Assembly (NCBI GenBank): GCA_013166775.1
Contig: JABLTJ010000008.1
Location: 52,564-116,563, forward strand
Reading direction: 5' to 3'
DNA length: 64,000 bases
DNA from: Promethearchaeati archaeon
GTDB lineage: Archaea; Asgardarchaeota; Heimdallarchaeia; Heimdallarchaeales; Heimdallarchaeaceae
Shown in pieces: positions 1 to 7,578 of this stretch (position 1 is its first letter; each line of letters begins with the position of its first letter). The position numbers and the translations under genes are program-made. The notes under the pieces are model-generated. The model worked only from the letters and a program-made list of their open reading frames with translations. It searched no databases and was not told where the DNA came from.

Positions 1-24
1 AAAAACTTAATTTATTTTTATCTC

Positions 25-41
25 AACCACTGCTAGTGGTT
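25..41 (+). promoter_or_regulatory. 7-bp hairpin directly before the first start codon
   Basis: The arms AACCACT and AGTGGTT are perfect inverted repeats around a 3-nt loop (GCT). They end 2 nt before the ATG at 44. The hairpin could regulate translation of the downstream gene or be an operator. The window begins only 24 nt upstream, so the promoter cannot be assessed. Confidence 0.4.
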
Positions 42-43
42 TT

Positions 44-961
44 ATGAGTAACAATCCAGAAGAACCTGAAGAAGAGCTTCAAGAAGAACCTGAAGAAGAG
101 CTTCAAGAAGAACCTGAAGAAGAGCTTCAAGAAGAACCTGAAGAAGAATCTCAAGAAGAGCCTCAAGAAGAGCTTCAAGAAGAGCCTCAAGAAGAATCTC
201 AAGAAGAGCCTCAAGAAGAATCTCAAGAAGAATCTCAAGAAGAATCTCAAGAAGAATCTCAAGAAGAATCTCAAGAAGAATCTCAAGAAGAATCTGAGGT
301 AGAAACAAAGAAAGAAAAGAAAAAATATGTTCACAACTGCACAAAGTGTGGTTCTTGTTGTGAAAAATGGCAAGAAATTCCCATCTACATAGAAGATATG
401 CAAAGATGGCTTATCGATGGTAGCATTCAATATATATTACCATTTCTTCAAGTTAGAATTTCTCCTCCAGCTTATGTCCGTCTAGTTCTGCAAAAACCTT
501 CAGTTGAAGGAGAAGATCCAAATCCCTCCGGATGCCCTCTCTATGACTTTGAGAACAAGATATGTAACTTGTACTCTTCTATGCCTTTACACTGTGCCTC
601 ATATCCCCTAGCTTTTAATGGAGAAAATTTCTATCTTGTTGATTCGGAATCTCCTGGGTTGGGAAACGAAACAATGACAGCTGAATCTCTAGAATCAGCT
701 AGAAATGTAGCTAAAGAACACTTTTCAGCTCTCTCATCATCGAGTGCTCTCTTACCTGTGCTTTACAATATTATCTTGATGAACATAATGCAACAGAGTC
801 AAGAAGCTATGAAAGCTCTATCAGATGAAGATAAAGAACAGTTAGAAAAACTTCTTTCGAAATCAAATGAGGATACTGAAGAAATTACTGAAGAAATTAC
901 TGAAGAAATTACTGAAGAAATTACTGAAGACGATGCTGCTCCAAGTTCAGATGAAGAATAG
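44..961 (+). CDS. YkgJ-type CxxCxxCC (zinc/iron-chelating) protein with acidic repeat tails
   Basis: The central region (about residues 95-200) carries the cysteine cluster CTKCGSCCEKW, followed by CPLYDF...CNLY...HCASYP. This is the layout of the YkgJ/UPF0153 CxxCxxCC family (PF03692), which is thought to bind Zn or Fe-S; no enzymatic role is proven. The family core is usually about 100-150 residues. Here it is flanked by an N-terminal Glu/Gln-rich repeat (residues about 5-88) and a C-terminal (ITEE)n repeat. Both tails look disordered and very acidic. There is no signal peptide or membrane segment. The next gene is convergent, 7 nt away. The long antisense ORFs over the repeat are artefacts of its periodicity. 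Confidence 0.75.
   Translation: MSNNPEEPEEELQEEPEEELQEEPEEELQEEPEEESQEEPQEELQEEPQEESQEEPQEESQEESQEESQEESQEESQEESQEESEVETKKEKKKYVHNCTKCGSCCEKWQEIPIYIEDMQRWLIDGSIQYILPFLQVRISPPAYVRLVLQKPSVEGEDPNPSGCPLYDFENKICNLYSSMPLHCASYPLAFNGENFYLVDSESPGLGNETMTAESLESARNVAKEHFSALSSSSALLPVLYNIILMNIMQQSQEAMKALSDEDKEQLEKLLSKSNEDTEEITEEITEEITEEITEDDAAPSSDEE
59..297 (+). repeat. 12/24-nt coding tandem repeat (EEPEEELQ / QEESQEE)
   Basis: Units of the type GAAGAACCTGAAGAAGAGC and CAAGAAGAATCT repeat with 12-nt sub-period and 24-nt period. The 5' copies alternate PEEE and LQEE; the 3' copies become homogenised to SQEE. The array stays in frame and encodes the acidic N-terminal tail. Confidence 0.9.
883..931 (+). repeat. 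12-nt coding tandem repeat (ITEE)4
   Basis: About four near-identical copies of ACTGAAGAAATT encode ITEE units at the C terminus of the CxxCxxCC protein. The repeat differs in sequence from the N-terminal array but is equally acidic. Confidence 0.85.
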
Positions 962-968
962 TCTAATT

Positions 969-1649
969 TTATTCCTCATCATCTTGACAGTACATCGCGC
1001 CTGATTCCATTAGATGACCATCTTTAGCTTTAGTATCTAAGTATTTTTTATTGTATACATTCGGTGTGATTGCAACAGGGATTCTATCTGTAACATTAAC
1101 TCCACTTTCACAAAGTCCTGCAACTTTAGTTGGGTTGTTGGTTATCAATTTTAGAGATTTAACTTTCAAAGATTTTAGAATATCTACTGCAACCAAATAA
1201 GACCTCTCATCAGCTTTGAAGCCCAGCAATTCATTTGCTTCATTTGTATCATACCCCATCTCTTGCAGAGAATAAGCTTTTAGCTTGTTAAACAACCCTA
1301 TTCCTCTACCTTCTTGTCTTAGATAAATTAAAATTCCATCATCTTCTTTTGATAGAATATTTAATGCATATTCCAATTGTTCTCTGCAGTCACATCTCAA
1401 AGATGTAAAAACATCACCTGTTAGGCACTCAGAATGAATTCTAACTGGTATGTTTTCTTTATTAAATGGGCTCCCTCGATAAATAACGGTATGTTCTTTC
1501 ATATCCCTTAGGCTAAGAACACCAATAATTTTAAATTCACCAAATCGTGTTGGTAATTCGGCAAGGGATCCAAAATGTATTAATTCTGTATCCTCTAAAC
1601 CCAATTCGATGATTTTAGTCCGTACCTTTTTCTCAACGTCTTCTGTCAA
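969..1649 (-). CDS. ribA: GTP cyclohydrolase II
   Basis: This enzyme converts GTP to 2,5-diamino-6-ribosylamino-pyrimidinone phosphate, formate and pyrophosphate, the first step of riboflavin synthesis. The zinc-site signature HSECLTGDVFTSLRCDC (C-x10-C-x-C) is intact at about residues 72-88. RQEGRGIG and the NNPTK motif follow at about 111 and 171. At 226 residues it is a single-domain GCH II, without the fused DHBP synthase seen in many bacteria. Many archaea use the unrelated GCH III instead. The start is TTG (TTGACAGAAGAC) with GAGG about 9 nt upstream; no ATG lies nearby. It is the last gene of a leftward sirtuin-acylphosphatase-ribA run. Confidence 0.9.
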   Translation of the reverse strand: MTEDVEKKVRTKIIELGLEDTELIHFGSLAELPTRFGEFKIIGVLSLRDMKEHTVIYRGSPFNKENIPVRIHSECLTGDVFTSLRCDCREQLEYALNILSKEDDGILIYLRQEGRGIGLFNKLKAYSLQEMGYDTNEANELLGFKADERSYLVAVDILKSLKVKSLKLITNNPTKVAGLCESGVNVTDRIPVAITPNVYNKKYLDTKAKDGHLMESGAMYCQDDEE

Positions 1650-1705
1650 AGCAGTTCCTCTCTCAACTGAATAATGTTTTTAGCTTTTTTAATCTTAAGT
1701 TCTAA

Positions 1706-1996
1706 CTAATAAGTTATTTTGAAGTTGGGTAGATCTTCCTTTGAATCTTCCCACTTTACATCTGTATTGTAAACTTTAGCAGAAGGAGGTCCTACTCTTG
1801 CAAAAGAAATCAGTTTAGTCAAATCCTCTTCCTCACCTTCCGCAACAATTTCTACTGAACCATCTCTCACATTTCTGACTGTCCCTTTTAAACCAAGTTT
1901 TTGAGCGAAATCACGAGTATTAGCTCTGAAAAAAACACCTTGAACCATTCCATATACTTGAATTGTCACTCGTTTTTTATTATTTGTCATTTCCAT
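1706..1996 (-). CDS. acyP: Acylphosphatase
   Basis: This small alpha/beta enzyme hydrolyses acyl phosphates such as carbamoyl phosphate. The signature VYGMVQGVFFRANTRDFA carries the catalytic Arg in VFFR, and the catalytic Asn lies in GTVRNVRDGSVEIVAEG. Length (about 96 residues) is normal. The ORF track starts at a TTG (2008). I prefer the ATG at 1996, preceded by GGAAG at 5 nt; the ATG at 1990 is also possible. The start lies inside the 3' end of the sirtuin gene, so the two are translationally coupled. Confidence 0.9.
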   Translation of the reverse strand: MEMTNNKKRVTIQVYGMVQGVFFRANTRDFAQKLGLKGTVRNVRDGSVEIVAEGEEEDLTKLISFARVGPPSAKVYNTDVKWEDSKEDLPNFKITY

Positions 1997-2777
1997 CACT
2001 TCTTCCAACTTTCTGAATAATCTTATCTACAAATTCTGGTAAAGTTTTTTCACACGGACCATAAATAGAATAATCACTTAAATCAGATATAGGTGTTTTT
2101 TCTATATTGAATTCTATAATAACGGATTCGTTACGTTTTGCTAGATAAGGTAAAGAAGCAACGGGATGCACTATTCCTGAAGTTCCGATAATTAACAAGA
2201 TTTGTGCTTGCAAAGTCCAATCGAGAGCTATGCTCCAATTATTGCTTTCTAAAGTCTCCCCAAACCAAACAACATCAGGTCTAAGCAAATTTTCCTTGCA
2301 TTCAGAACATAAAGGTGGTTCCATATCTTTTTGAGCTAATTCTAGCTTATCCCATCTTTCAATGTGTGAACAAGAGGTGCATCTGGCATATCTTATTCTC
2401 CCGTGAATTTCTACATAGTTTTTAATACCTGCAATTTCATGTAGACCGTCAACATTCTGAGTGATGACTCCAGTAGCAAGATTAGCTTTCTCTAGTTTTT
2501 TTAGAGCAATATGGGCAGGATTTGGTTTAGCATTCAGTAAAATTCTCATTCTAGCTCTATACCATTCCCAGACTAGTTTAGGATCTCTAGCAAAAGCATA
2601 GGGTGTTGCTAAATCTTCTGCTCTATATTGATTCCATAATCCATCTTCACCACGAAAGGTTGGCATACCAGAAGCTTTGGAAATACCAGCTCCTATTACT
2701 GAAACTATACTATGATCTACTAATTCGAGTTTTTCAACAACGGAATCAATATTCATATCCTCAATAATATCTCCCAT
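1980..2777 (-). CDS. cobB: SIR2-family NAD-dependent protein deacylase (sirtuin)
   Basis: It removes acyl groups from lysines using NAD. Visible motifs are GAGISKASGMPTFRG (NAD binding), TQNVDGLH with the catalytic His in EIHGRI, and a four-Cys zinc ribbon (CTSC...CSEC) before RPDVVWFGE. The sequence WEWYRARM has the Tyr-x-x-Arg spacing that in class III sirtuins (SIRT5, CobB) recognises negatively charged acyl groups. A desuccinylase activity is therefore plausible but inferred. Length (265) is typical. ATG start. It heads the sirtuin-acylphosphatase-ribA run and overlaps the next gene. Confidence 0.93.
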   Translation of the reverse strand: MGDIIEDMNIDSVVEKLELVDHSIVSVIGAGISKASGMPTFRGEDGLWNQYRAEDLATPYAFARDPKLVWEWYRARMRILLNAKPNPAHIALKKLEKANLATGVITQNVDGLHEIAGIKNYVEIHGRIRYARCTSCSHIERWDKLELAQKDMEPPLCSECKENLLRPDVVWFGETLESNNWSIALDWTLQAQILLIIGTSGIVHPVASLPYLAKRNESVIIEFNIEKTPISDLSDYSIYGPCEKTLPEFVDKIIQKVGRSDGNDK

Positions 2778-2834
2778 AAATAAAAATGTATAGTGAAAAG
2801 ATAAAATGAGATTACTATCGTATCTTTGATGATT

Positions 2835-3935
2835 TTAGATATTAAATTTACGTTTCTTTCCTGTAATCTCTTGATATAGTTTGTCGATACTATTAGCATA
2901 CTCAGGATACCTAGTATATGCAATTTGGAATGCCATATCTAATTCGGATTCTTCTAGATTAGCAAATTGCTGTTTTGGATTTGTTGTTAAAGCATAATAC
3001 TGTGAGATTATACTTGTGCCTGAATATCTGATGATTTTTACAACTTCTTCCTCTAATTTTCTGACTACTGCATCTATTATATCTTTGTGAGCATATCCTC
3101 CGCCTTCTGCGTCAGCTTGTATTCTTTGTATAATCTTCTTAGAGAAATCACTCTCTTCTCCTCCTTTTGCTGAACCAACCGTCAAATCACAAATAACATT
3201 TGCAGGATAATTTGATAGAAGTTCCGGAGTTGCGAATAAAACATCGAACTGATCAGGTGAAACATATTCAGGTGGGAATAGTGATACTAGTAATTCTCTT
3301 CTAGGTTGAAATGATTGGAGAGAAGATAGAAATGGTTTAACCATCTCTTTTGAGCACATTACTATTACTGGTTTTCCATTTAGTAATGCATGAACTACTC
3401 TATCCTGTCCTTTGATGATTAGTCTCATAAAGAAATAAGGGGACGCGGCAGATCTTACTATTTCTATTGTCTGAACACCAGCTGCAAGATCCTGTTTACT
3501 TTCTAATATAGAATTGAGATTTGTTGCCCAATTGAATACTCTAGTCTTTAGTGATTCATCCATTTGATAGCCTGGCTCATACAAAAGAAGACCTGATATT
3601 TGTTTTGCTGTGTTTGAACTGTGATAATTGAAAACTGGCACTTTTGTGTATAATTGTGATTGTAATTCTTCTGGGATAATAAAGGTAAGACAAGCCATTG
3701 TTATGGGAGATCTCTTGCTTTTGCAAGGAACACCAAAGAAGAAAGAGTAAGAAACTCCACCTATGTCATGAAGTGGCATAACTGCACTCGCTTCTCTTAA
3801 AATATCAGTAGCTGCAGCTCCCATAAGCATACGAATAGATATCTTCTGAGATTCTTCTTCAGATAGATTATCAAAGTATATTGCTTTTGTTCCAACTGTA
3901 TCATCAAATACGCTAAAACAAACTTTGTTTACCAT
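2835..3935 (-). CDS. Predicted longin/DENN-like protein (function unknown)
   Basis: I do not recognise a named archaeal family. The N terminus (KVCFSVFDDTVGTKAIYF) resembles the first hairpin of u-longin domains such as those of NPRL2 and DENN proteins. Residues about 170-260 read like a cDENN core: a hydrophobic strand (ALLNGKPVIVMCS), a helix, LFPPEYVSPDQFDVLFATPELL, and then a buried-looking strand ending in ICDLTVG. A helical tail follows. There is no membrane segment or signal peptide. Eukaryotic DENN modules act on Rab or Rag GTPases, and Rab-like GTPases occur in this window, but the match is by eye and remote. The start is the ATG at 3935; the track's TTG at 3938 is less likely. Confidence 0.4.
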   Translation of the reverse strand: MVNKVCFSVFDDTVGTKAIYFDNLSEEESQKISIRMLMGAAATDILREASAVMPLHDIGGVSYSFFFGVPCKSKRSPITMACLTFIIPEELQSQLYTKVPVFNYHSSNTAKQISGLLLYEPGYQMDESLKTRVFNWATNLNSILESKQDLAAGVQTIEIVRSAASPYFFMRLIIKGQDRVVHALLNGKPVIVMCSKEMVKPFLSSLQSFQPRRELLVSLFPPEYVSPDQFDVLFATPELLSNYPANVICDLTVGSAKGGEESDFSKKIIQRIQADAEGGGYAHKDIIDAVVRKLEEEVVKIIRYSGTSIISQYYALTTNPKQQFANLEESELDMAFQIAYTRYPEYANSIDKLYQEITGKKRKFNI

Positions 3936-4088
3936 CAATCTTTATTGGCGTTAAGTTTCTATTAAATGTATTGTTGAGGGAAATCAAGAATTGAGTAGTT
4001 GGCGTTTAAGAACCTTAAAATCTTGAATGTAGAACAAGAAGAAACATATTGTTTTTAAAGGCTATTTACATAGATAAAATACCTATCC

Positions 4089-4094
4089 GGTGAT
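4089..4094 (+). promoter_or_regulatory. Shine-Dalgarno GGTGAT deciding a GTG start
   Basis: GGTGAT sits 4 nt before GTG 4099. A nearby ATG at 4095 opens a frame that stops after about 12 codons, so the GTG is the real start. A TATA-like GTTTTTAAAGG lies near 4050-4060. Confidence 0.6.
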
Positions 4095-4098
4095 ATGA

Positions 4099-4428
4099 GT
4101 GGTAGAAAATGGAGAAATTCAAAAAGAACTAACTGAACGGTTAGGTAGAACAAAACGACTAATTCTCATAGAGCTTTCGAAGGGAGCTGCCGGATATAAG
4201 AAACTTTCAAAGAAGCTGAAAATCGGTTTAGACACAATACGTTCTCATGTTAAAACAGGTAAGCATTCAAAATCACTAACGCAACTCGGTCTGATAAAAC
4301 AAGAGGAAAGGGGATGGTCTGTAACTGATTTAGGTTTTGATGTATTGGAATTATTGAAGAGAGATCCAGAATTTGCTCCCTTCTTTGTCGTTGACCCAAC
4401 TTTAAAAGAAAAAGAACTTGATTCCTAA
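4099..4428 (+). CDS. Small winged-helix transcriptional regulator (ArsR-like)
   Basis: Residues about 12-90 form one winged helix: helices around LILIELSKGAAGYKKLSKKL, a recognition helix GLDTIRSHVKT, and a wing in GLIKQEERGWSVTDLGFDVLELL. At 109 residues it is just one DNA-binding domain, without effector domain or metal-binding cysteines, so the signal it senses is unknown. It stands alone, divergent from the DENN-like gene and convergent with lysS. The GTG start is supported by GGTGAT. Confidence 0.75.
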   Translation: MVENGEIQKELTERLGRTKRLILIELSKGAAGYKKLSKKLKIGLDTIRSHVKTGKHSKSLTQLGLIKQEERGWSVTDLGFDVLELLKRDPEFAPFFVVDPTLKEKELDS

Positions 4429-4433
4429 GAATC

Positions 4434-4460
4434 GATTTTTCTTCTTTTTTTTCTCTTTTT
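4434..4460 (+). terminator. Oligo-T terminator after the winged-helix gene
   Basis: A T-rich run (GATTTTTCTTCTTTTTTTTC) follows the stop codon. Archaeal transcription typically ends at such T tracts without a required hairpin. It lies between two convergent genes. Confidence 0.45.
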
Positions 4461-4474
4461 AAAGAAAGGGAACC

Positions 4475-6103
4475 TCAATAACACTCTAAAGCTTTTTCCA
4501 AAAACTTGATTGTCTTTTCTTTACTAAGTGCATCTATCAAGGTTCCTGCTCTTGGACCAAATTTCTTGCTAAGAACGGATACATATAATGCTCTAAAGAA
4601 GTTTGCAGTTTTGATTTCTTTTTCTTTAGCTATCTTATACAAGTATTGAGTAATATCATCACCATGAAGATTATCTGGAAGTTCTTTGATAGCAGCAAGT
4701 AGGTTTTCATAAATTCCTTGTTCTAACTGATTAACCATATCACAATCTGTCTTTTCTGAGATGCTGAATTTAAAATTGTCATTTGCATAGTTATCTAGCC
4801 AATATTTTGTTCGAGTAAAATTTTGTTCAAATGTTACTTCAAGTTGTTTGGAGTCTTCTATTGAGGATCGTTCAACCATTTTCTGAAATGTTTTGTCTCT
4901 GTCGAACATGAAGACTTGCATCAGTGTAGCTAGATGTCCTATTTCTATAGGTAGTTGATTTGAAACAGAGTCTTTATCGATTAGTGCAAGTTCAAAAGCT
5001 TTCCAAGTTTTTTCCTTTGACTTCTGATGATCTACGCCTTCACCATAGATATACACTTCTCTTGCTTTAGAAAATTCTGAAGCAATTTTCGGGAGATCAT
5101 TTTTGACATCAAAATCAAAATCTGTTCTCAGATTATGCCTATAAATTAAATATAGGAAAATCTCTGGATCAAGCATCTTATGGAACTCAGAGACAGGTAC
5201 TCCGCTTCCTACACTTCCACTTGCTTTTTTTCCACCAACTGTAAGAAAACCATGTTGAATCAATAATGGGAGCTTTGTTTTTCCAAAGATTTTTTCATGA
5301 AATGCAAGGGATGTATCAATTGATCCTCCTGCGGCACCGTGGTCTTTACCTGAAGATTCAACTGAAACACCAAAGAAATCTTGTCTAGCTGCCCAGTCCA
5401 ATCTCCATTTGAGCTTCCAAGTAGTGTCACCTAACATTATCTTTCCTTGAAAACCACACCCATTTTTCTCCTTTTGACAGAGAATTTCCATTCTGATTTT
5501 ACTGTTTTCTATTTCTGCACTCAATGTTTTTGGAGCATCTATATTCTTACATTTTGGACATTGAATCATGAAGAAATCTTCCATTCTAGATCCTGTGATT
5601 CGCTCTGTTATCTCATAAACTTCCTCCTTTTTTTCTATGAAGAGTTTTGCATATTTGTCATAATCTCCCTTTTTGTAGTATTCTGATATAATTGTTGGTT
5701 CAGGATTGACATCGAAATTATGCATGATATTAAGAGCATCGTCGATAAAGTGCCCCGCGTAAGAATCATGGCATCCTAGCGGATCTGGTACTTCATTAAT
5801 AGGATATCCTAAATATGGTTCTAATTCTTTTTCGAATTTCTTAAAGAATGAAGGGATTCTATCAAATGGATCTTGATCATCAATATTAATTATAAATCTG
5901 GGATTTGTGCCTAGATTATCTAATTCTCTTGCAATGGCTCTGCATGTTACACCCTCTCTGAAATTTCCAAGATGATAATATCCACTAGGAGACCACCCTG
6001 TACAAACAGTTTGTTTTTGACCAAAAAGCTCTATTGCTTTTTCACTAATTACTGTTGCCCAGTGTTTAAAGGTCATATCTTCTGCTTCTTCTTGCTCTGA
6101 CAT
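4475..6103 (-). CDS. lysS: Class I lysyl-tRNA synthetase
   Basis: It charges tRNA-Lys. The Rossmann HIGH-like motif is YHLGN within GWSPSGYYHLGNFREG. ESSGKDHGAAGGSIDTS and the KMSKS-equivalent KKASGSVG follow in the order expected for class I LysRS. A four-Cys insertion (CPKC...CQKEKNGC) probably binds zinc. The length of 542 is in the family range. The track's first codon (TTG 6124) is unlikely: a TATA-like box (AATTTTTAAG, 6130-6139) would place transcription start around 6105, so the ATG at 6103 fits a leaderless mRNA. Class I LysRS is typical of many archaea and unlike the eukaryotic class II enzyme. Confidence 0.93.
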   Translation of the reverse strand: MSEQEEAEDMTFKHWATVISEKAIELFGQKQTVCTGWSPSGYYHLGNFREGVTCRAIARELDNLGTNPRFIINIDDQDPFDRIPSFFKKFEKELEPYLGYPINEVPDPLGCHDSYAGHFIDDALNIMHNFDVNPEPTIISEYYKKGDYDKYAKLFIEKKEEVYEITERITGSRMEDFFMIQCPKCKNIDAPKTLSAEIENSKIRMEILCQKEKNGCGFQGKIMLGDTTWKLKWRLDWAARQDFFGVSVESSGKDHGAAGGSIDTSLAFHEKIFGKTKLPLLIQHGFLTVGGKKASGSVGSGVPVSEFHKMLDPEIFLYLIYRHNLRTDFDFDVKNDLPKIASEFSKAREVYIYGEGVDHQKSKEKTWKAFELALIDKDSVSNQLPIEIGHLATLMQVFMFDRDKTFQKMVERSSIEDSKQLEVTFEQNFTRTKYWLDNYANDNFKFSISEKTDCDMVNQLEQGIYENLLAAIKELPDNLHGDDITQYLYKIAKEKEIKTANFFRALYVSVLSKKFGPRAGTLIDALSKEKTIKFLEKALECY

Positions 6104-6129
6104 AATTGAAAGACATTTGATCAAAGTAA

Positions 6130-6139
6130 CTTAAAAATT
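6130..6139 (-). promoter_or_regulatory. TATA box of lysS
   Basis: AATTTTTAAG on the minus strand lies 27-36 nt before ATG 6103, the spacing expected for a leaderless archaeal transcript. Confidence 0.5.
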
Positions 6140-6165
6140 GTGGTTTCCGAGCTAAAAATATGGAA

Positions 6166-7518
6166 TCAAATTTTCCGATATAGTTTTTCCATCTCATCTC
6201 GCCATTCAAGAAAATTATTAGGAGATTTTGGATAATTTTTACAGAGTATATTAGTTTTTTTGCTAATATCAATAGCTTTTTTCATTAGTAGTAATAAGTT
6301 GTATCTTGGAAAACATCGCAAAGCTATTCCTAGATATGAGAAAATGGAGCGTTTTTTCAGTATACCTTCTGAGGTTAGATCTTCTTGCTTTACAACTTTT
6401 CTTTTGAGTAAAAATTCCAATTTCTTAGGACCTAGTTTATTAAGGGCTATTGTTAATATTCTCCTTCTAACATGTTTTGAGCCAAAATCTGAGAAAATGA
6501 GTTCATTATATTTCCAGAGATCCTTTGTTTCAAATCTTTTATTTACTATTGCTTCTTTTGCAATTTCACCCGCAAAACAACCTGCAATCAGAGCAGGACC
6601 ATGTCCTTCTGCTGTTAAAGGATCTGGGTGATATGCAGCATCACCTGCAATAATTAGACCAGGAGCGACTGAATTCCATAGAGGAGGTCTAATTGGTACA
6701 CATCCACCTCTACCATCTATTGTATCATACGTACCTTTTGGATAATATTTCTCCATAGCTTTGAAATATACTGATTTTACTCCTTTATCTAAGTTCTTTT
6801 CTTCTTTGATAAAACCCGTTCCACAATTTACTTTTCTATCACCATCGGCAAAAAACCAAATGTAACCTGGTTCTGGTATATCCTCTTCATATTGAAGAAC
6901 AATCTTTCCTTTCAAATCATGTTCCTTGTCCAGCTTAATGATCTCTCTGTAACAAGATGCATAATCAGCTTTTGTTAATTCTTTATCTAATAAAGGCTCA
7001 AAATCCTTCGGAAGATTAGTTCTAATTGCTGCAAGAACACCACTGCAATCAATAACCATTGAAGAAAGTAATTCTTTTTCCTCATTTTTACTGCTTCTTA
7101 CAATGACTCCACTAACTTTGTTTTTTTGGATTATTGGTTTGAGTGCTTTGGTTTCAGAAAACAACTTAACTCCACTCTGGAGTGCATCTTTCAATAACCT
7201 CTGTCCATATAAATGACGATTAATCATATATCCTACAGCAGGAAGAGTTATGTGATCAATTGGAAGCAATGTCCTTAGAGCTAGAACTTCTATATTTGCA
7301 TTAATTTCATTTTCTAGTGGAGGTTCAACATTTACTTTTTCAGAGAATCGATGTGAGGTTTTTTTTGATATTGCTTCACCACAGACTTTTTCACCAATAT
7401 CTTCCCTTTTCTTTTTGTCAATCAGAAGTACATTCAAACCTTCTCTCCTGCAACTAAGAGCTGAGCTAACACCTGCAGGTCCCGCACCTATAACAATCAC
7501 ATCGAAAGTCTCTGTCAT
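6166..7518 (-). CDS. Geranylgeranyl reductase family FAD protein (archaeal lipid saturation)
   Basis: It probably reduces double bonds of geranylgeranyl chains in archaeal membrane lipids using FAD. The N terminus has the dinucleotide-binding motif VIVIGAGPAGVSSA and the family element GEKVCGEAISKK. GYIWFFADGDRKVNCGTG and the second FAD motif IIAGDAAYHPDPLTAEGHGPA follow. The C-terminal ~110 residues are helical and basic. The track's start at 7566 lies upstream of a TATA-like AATTTATATT (7541-7550), so I use the ATG at 7518 (MTETFDVIVIG). The substrate could instead be another isoprenoid, since the family is broad. Confidence 0.85.
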   Translation of the reverse strand: MTETFDVIVIGAGPAGVSSALSCRREGLNVLLIDKKKREDIGEKVCGEAISKKTSHRFSEKVNVEPPLENEINANIEVLALRTLLPIDHITLPAVGYMINRHLYGQRLLKDALQSGVKLFSETKALKPIIQKNKVSGVIVRSSKNEEKELLSSMVIDCSGVLAAIRTNLPKDFEPLLDKELTKADYASCYREIIKLDKEHDLKGKIVLQYEEDIPEPGYIWFFADGDRKVNCGTGFIKEEKNLDKGVKSVYFKAMEKYYPKGTYDTIDGRGGCVPIRPPLWNSVAPGLIIAGDAAYHPDPLTAEGHGPALIAGCFAGEIAKEAIVNKRFETKDLWKYNELIFSDFGSKHVRRRILTIALNKLGPKKLEFLLKRKVVKQEDLTSEGILKKRSIFSYLGIALRCFPRYNLLLLMKKAIDISKKTNILCKNYPKSPNNFLEWRDEMEKLYRKI

Positions 7519-7540
7519 CAAGTTATTAGGATATAACTCC

Positions 7541-7550
7541 AATATAAATT
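7541..7550 (-). promoter_or_regulatory. TATA box of the geranylgeranyl reductase gene
   Basis: AATTTATATT on the minus strand lies 23-32 nt before ATG 7518. This fits a leaderless mRNA and excludes the longer ORF start at 7566. Confidence 0.5.
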
Positions 7551-7578
7551 TAATGAGATACAACAATGAGAAATCTCA

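Noticed and set aside
23-430. Long antisense ORFs (RFFLRFFLRFF..., LEILLEILLE...) over the 5' repeat
   Set aside because: They exist only because a 12-nt repeat keeps all frames open on the other strand; the plus-strand protein has a real CxxCxxCC domain.
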